A model generated the notes under the pieces. The model worked only from the letters and a program-made list of their open reading frames with translations. It made no database searches and was not told the origin of the DNA. From an uncultured Paracoccaceae bacterium (GTDB lineage Bacteria; Pseudomonadota; Alphaproteobacteria; Rhodobacterales; Rhodobacteraceae): DNA of 64,000 bases. Below, piece after piece: positions 62,326 through 64,000 of this stretch. Numbering within the stretch: the stretch's first letter is position 1; each line of letters opens with the position of its first letter. Where the stretch lies: positions 62,001 through 126,000 of the forward strand of contig CANMQO010000002.1 of assembly GCA_947500055.1 (NCBI GenBank), read 5' to 3'. Position numbers and translations under genes: made by a program.

Positions 62326-63504
62326 ATGAACTTTCCCGAGCGGTTTTCGAACCTCCCGGTTGCGACGTGGCCACGCCTGCGTGCGTTATTGGACGCACCC
62401 AGCAAGTCCGCGGACGTGATCAATATGACAATTGGCGAACCGCGCCATGCGTTCCCGCCTTTCGTGGGCGATATTCTTGCGGCCAATCTGGACGGGTTCA
62501 ACAGCTATCCCAGCAATGAAGGACAAGCCGATCTGCTGACGGCGATGGGCGGTTTTCTGAACCGGCGCTATGGCTTGGACGTCCCAAATGACCAGATCAT
62601 CGCGCTCAATGGCACGCGCGAAGGTTTGTACAACGCGGCCATGGCGCTTTGCCCCGAAACGAAGAACGGCAAGCAACCTATCGTCTTGACACCAAACCCT
62701 TTTTACCCGGTATACGGGGTCGCCGCCCTGTCGGTCGGGGCAAAGCCCGTCTATGTGCCCGCCACGGCTGGCACCGGGCATTTGCCTGATCTGGACGGGG
62801 TGTCAGCGGATGTGCTGGATCAGACCGCACTGGCCTATATCTGCTCCCCCGCGAACCCACAGGGCGCGGTTGCGGATGAAAGCTATTGGCGGCGGATCAT
62901 CACCCTTGCCGAAAAGCATGATTTCAAGATCCTCGCCGATGAATGCTATTCCGAGATTTACCGGACCGATCCACCACCCGGCGCATTGCAAATCGCGCAT
63001 GCCATGGGTGCGGATACGGACCGGGTGATGATTTTTCAATCTTTGTCGAAGCGGTCCAACCTGCCCGGCCTACGCTGCGGCTTTGCCGCTGGCGGCGCTA
63101 AATCCATCGCGCGGTTGCGTCAGTTACGCGCTTTTGCAGGTGCGCCATTGCCCGGCCCACTGCAAACCGTTGCGACGAAGGTCTGGAATGATGAAGCCCA
63201 TGTTGTTGAAAACAGGGCGCTTTATCACCGCAAGTTTGACATTGCAGACGACATCTTTGGCCATGTCAAAGGCTATCAATCGCCACAGGCGGGTTTCTTT
63301 CTCTGGCTCCCGTCAGAGGATGGTGAGGCGGCATCGCTGAAGCTTTGGCAGGAAACCGGCGTGCGCACATTGCCCGGCGCGTATCTGAGCCAAGAGGTGG
63401 GCGGGGAAAACCCCGGCAAGTCCTATATCCGGGTGGCCCTTGTCGCCCCAACACAAGAAATGCAGCGTGGACTGACCCTGATCCGCGACTGTTTGTATGA
63501 CTGA
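62326..63504 (+). CDS. PLP-dependent aminotransferase, DapC-like
   Basis: 392 residues, class I/II fold. Substrate-side NMTIGEPRHAFPP and YPSNEGQADLLTAMGGFLNRRYG; PLP phosphate NGTREGLYNAAMAL; ICSPANPQGAV; DECYSEIYRTDPP (Asp and Tyr at PLP); Schiff-base Lys in FQSLSKRSNLPGLRCGF; and C-terminal Arg in SYIRVALVAP. It resembles N-succinyldiaminopimelate aminotransferase of lysine and peptidoglycan synthesis. ftsK follows 11 nt later. Confidence 0.86.
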   Translation: MNFPERFSNLPVATWPRLRALLDAPSKSADVINMTIGEPRHAFPPFVGDILAANLDGFNSYPSNEGQADLLTAMGGFLNRRYGLDVPNDQIIALNGTREGLYNAAMALCPETKNGKQPIVLTPNPFYPVYGVAALSVGAKPVYVPATAGTGHLPDLDGVSADVLDQTALAYICSPANPQGAVADESYWRRIITLAEKHDFKILADECYSEIYRTDPPPGALQIAHAMGADTDRVMIFQSLSKRSNLPGLRCGFAAGGAKSIARLRQLRAFAGAPLPGPLQTVATKVWNDEAHVVENRALYHRKFDIADDIFGHVKGYQSPQAGFFLWLPSEDGEAASLKLWQETGVRTLPGAYLSQEVGGENPGKSYIRVALVAPTQEMQRGLTLIRDCLYD

Positions 63505-63515
63505 GGAACGGTATC

Positions 63516-64000
63516 ATGGCATCATATCAGACACGGCAGCGCGATCCGCTCCTGGACAGTACAACACAGGCGGCGATTGAAAAGCGTAGCAAGGAATTGC
63601 TTGGGATCGGCCTGGTTCTGGCCGGATTGCTGATTGCGGCGCTGGTGGGCAGCTACAGCCCGGATGATCCAAGCTGGATATCGGCCACCGATGCGCCGGT
63701 GCAGAACTGGCTTGGACATGTCGGCGCCTCGGTTGCTGCACCGATCATGATGGTGATCGGCAACGGCGTTTGGGTTTTGCCGGTTGTTCTTATGGTGTGG
63801 GGTTTACGCTTCGTGATGCATCACGGACAGGAACGCGCGATTGGGCGCCTCATTTTCGCGCCCGTCGCTTTGGTTGTTGCCTCCGTCTATGCCGCCACGC
63901 TAACGCCGGGCGCCAATTGGCCAGCGAATTTTGGTCTGGGTGGCCTGTTCGGTGATACTGTGCTTGGCGTGATCCTGACAATCTTGCCGTTTGGCGCCAG
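63516..64000 (+). CDS. ftsK: DNA translocase FtsK, N-terminal part (right edge)
   Basis: The first 161 codons are present; the gene leaves the window. ATG at 63516 after TGAGGAACGG. The protein begins MASYQTRQRDPLLDSTTQAA and has the membrane anchor: segments at about 30-48, 73-95, 108-128 and 140 onward, with the family segment YSPDDPSW (about 51-58) in the first periplasmic loop. FtsK coordinates septum formation with chromosome segregation. The motor domain is not in the window, so the call rests on the anchor and on the usual neighbour. Confidence 0.87.
   Translation, partial: MASYQTRQRDPLLDSTTQAAIEKRSKELLGIGLVLAGLLIAALVGSYSPDDPSWISATDAPVQNWLGHVGASVAAPIMMVIGNGVWVLPVVLMVWGLRFVMHHGQERAIGRLIFAPVALVVASVYAATLTPGANWPANFGLGGLFGDTVLGVILTILPFGA

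Overview
The window looks like a chromosomal segment of an alphaproteobacterium of the Rhodobacteraceae / Roseobacter group. Supporting signs are the gene content (TctCBA with TctDE, homogentisate cluster, DinB with an N-terminal zinc ribbon, DUF2585 and DUF2783 proteins, a DapC-like aminotransferase next to ftsK), an alphaproteobacterial RpoH promoter before clpB, and a short intergenic element of the kind common in Rhodobacterales. Most genes are high-GC by eye (no value was computed). I saw no prophage, insertion sequence, CRISPR array or plasmid backbone.

Layout. (1) 1-11861: an amino-sugar (GlcNAc / chito-oligosaccharide) cluster. A minus-strand operon reads ABC permeases, binding protein, ATPase, Gfo/Idh oxidoreductase, two SIS-domain enzymes, ROK kinase and NagA (cut by the left edge). 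It diverges from a GntR regulator coupled to a cytosolic GH20 hexosaminidase. (2) 11968-17077: a LysR regulator, a non-pyrrolysine MttB-family methyltransferase and a four-domain dimethylglycine/sarcosine-dehydrogenase-like flavoprotein. (3) 17074-20348: YcaQ-like protein, ion channel, membrane protein, smpB. (4) 20921-27437: orphan AceE-like TPP enzyme with a D-lyxose isomerase, a dipeptidase remnant, a PstS/OmpA fusion and an ABC binding protein. (5) 27502-33875: tctCBA facing tctDE plus an extra periplasmic binding protein. (6) 33976-41075: tyrosine/phenylalanine (homogentisate) catabolism: maiA, MarR regulator, hmgA, fahA, a metallo-beta-lactamase-fold protein, and a flavin hydroxylase with a small DUF2783 partner. 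(7) 41079-45030: a polyamine-type ABC transporter. (8) 45031-48540: a small AT-richer islet with an alpha/beta hydrolase, an ABC exporter, rpmJ and tRNA-Val. (9) 48643-58260: formylglutamate amidohydrolase, DUF1272, an unrecognised protein with caspase-like motifs, an ABC-F ATPase behind an attenuator-like leader, dinB, NUDIX, SPFH/NfeD and pyrF. (10) 58358-64000: clpB, DUF2585, a DapC-like aminotransferase and the start of ftsK.

The least explained signals are: a leader peptide with mutually exclusive RNA stems before the ABC-F gene; two equal-length (108 bp) intergenic elements about 10 kb apart, each with four CCGAC cores spaced exactly 11 bp; and the 321-residue protein with HG and GC motifs arranged as in clan CD cysteine peptidases. 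All coordinates, motifs and alignments were read by eye; no database search was run.
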